Shown: positions 24,542 through 25,034 of the stretch, one piece after another
How positions within the stretch are numbered: position 1 is the first letter of the stretch
Layout of the letters: every line of letters begins with the position of its first letter
NCBI GenBank assembly: GCA_937891875.1
Contig: CALATR010000073.1
Span: forward strand, 1-25,034
Direction of reading: 5' to 3'
DNA: 25,034 bases
Source: an uncultured Pseudomonadota bacterium
GTDB taxonomy: Bacteria > Myxococcota_A > UBA796 > GCA-2862545
Notes under the pieces: generated by a model
The model's database searches: none
What the model saw: the letters and a program-made list of their open reading frames with translations, nothing else
What the model was told of the DNA's origin: nothing
Made by a program: the position numbers and the translations under genes

Positions 24542-25034
24542 CCCTCAAGGTCGGTTGCGGGTGTACGAAGATGCAACGGTCATGCCAATGCAAGGTGGCC
24601 TGAAAATCGAGGTTTGTCCGTGTCTGGGGTGCGAACTGCGTAGCGCATGACCGCGCTAGGGACTTCTCGGTGCGTATTCGGGTTCGCACTGAGCAGTCAG
24701 GTTCGAGGGGGATCGGCGGGGCGCGGGTGCCGTGGATCCGCCGGCGGACGGCGGTGGTGAGAGTGGCGCAGCGGACCGTGGCGGGGCGGTCTCCAGTCTC
24801 CAGTCTCCAGCTTCGGCCGGCTGGGGAGTGGAGGGCCCCACAGCCGAGGTTGCGCTTCGGGACACCGCTGCCCCGGCGCCACTCGCGTCCTGGTCGGTTT
24901 TACCGCTTGAAGCTGCAGCACCGTCGGGCTGCACCACCGGTGCCTCGACCTGCGGTGCTGCCGGAGGACTGGAGACTGGCGACTGGAGACTGGAGACCGG
25001 GCCGCCACTCTCGCCATCCTGCCCGCAGCACCAC
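24542..25034. other. 493 bp without a confident gene
   Basis: Positions 24542-24655 should hold the promoter of the 57-aa gene; the only notable element is the ATGCAA direct repeat with 17 bp between copy starts. Positions 24759-25012 are dominated by inverted repeats. A minus-strand frame with no stop between 25034 and 24656 encodes a Pro/Ala/Ser-rich stretch (GDWRLETAPPRSAAPLS and similar). It could be the disordered C-terminal tail of a gene starting beyond the window, or an accident of GC-rich repeat DNA. A plus-strand frame is also open to the edge but is arginine-rich and unconvincing. Confidence 0.5.
24778..25008. repeat. Inverted-repeat element with heptamer-array arms
   Basis: The left arm contains three TCTCCAG heptamers (24790-24810). 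The right arm contains four CTGGAGA-type heptamers, one variant (24969-24996), in inverted orientation. Arms 24787-24803 and 24983-24999 are perfect 17-bp reverse complements. Including the inner heptamer and the outer GTGGCGG/CCGCCAC (24778-24784 and 25002-25008), the arms are about 33 bp with three mismatches. A nested stem (GCAGCACCG 24915-24923 with CGGTGCTGC 24953-24961) encloses a further GCACC/GGTGC stem. No transposase gene or target-site duplication is visible. Confidence 0.7.

Noticed and set aside
24660..25034. Plus-strand frame open to the window edge starting at a GTG near 24670
   Set aside because: Its product is arginine-rich, without recognisable pattern, and its codons run through the inverted-repeat element.

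Overview
The window is a GC-rich, gene-dense bacterial chromosome segment. It has almost no intergenic space, many GTG starts, and frequent ATGA, GTGA or TGATG overlaps between neighbouring genes. The mix of genes suggests a Myxococcota-type Gram-negative bacterium: lipoproteins with lipoboxes, outer-membrane-barrel-like proteins, HEAT-repeat proteins, eukaryotic-like Ser/Thr kinases and a PP2C-like protein, and AgmX/TonB-like periplasmic domains. This assignment is an inference from gene content, because no rRNA or other phylogenetic marker is present apart from hisS.

Layout. Positions 1-1622 (+) carry the end of a HEAT-repeat gene coupled to a small lipoprotein. Positions 1637-4771 (-) carry a membrane pseudokinase, then dtd and an inositol-monophosphatase gene. 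hisS (+) diverges from the pseudokinase across 223-229 bp that holds two abutting 12-bp palindromes. Positions 6448-9539 (+) carry a 51-aa membrane protein, protoporphyrinogen oxidase (ending inside a 23-bp tandem repeat), two tandem paralogous barrel-like secreted proteins and a 50-aa membrane protein. Positions 9517-11007 (-) are a large lipoprotein, divergent from mutH across a 53-bp gap with a perfect inverted repeat. mutH (11061-11729) is flanked by identical 12-bp direct repeats. Next come a PP2C-like gene (+) and a zinc-ribbon Ser/Thr kinase (-), convergent 7 bp apart. Positions 14327-14785 (+) are a small lipoprotein.

Positions 14788-19125 form a six-gene minus-strand run. In transcription order it holds a DnaD-like protein, a DnaC/DnaI-like helicase loader, an unknown protein, methylmalonyl-CoA epimerase, NagZ and a secreted cysteine-containing protein. 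Diverging from it, 19161-22371 (+) encode an acidic outer-membrane-barrel-like protein and a secreted HEAT-repeat protein. Positions 22372-24532 (-) encode a 57-aa protein, a TPR protein and a class I glutamine amidotransferase. The last ~490 bp hold no convincing gene. They contain a large inverted-repeat structure built from heptamer arrays, overlapped by a minus-strand frame open to the window edge.

Functional themes. Housekeeping: hisS, dtd, heme synthesis, mismatch repair, cell-wall recycling, propionyl-CoA metabolism and a helicase-loading pair. Envelope and signalling: two kinase-like membrane proteins, a degenerate phosphatase-like protein, and lipoproteins, two of these proteins sharing an AgmX/TonB-like C-terminal domain. 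The points most worth following are the mutH gene with its flanking repeats, the DnaD-like/DnaC-like pair, the pseudokinase with a duplicated FW-QM motif, the degenerate PP2C facing an intact kinase, and the terminal inverted-repeat element.
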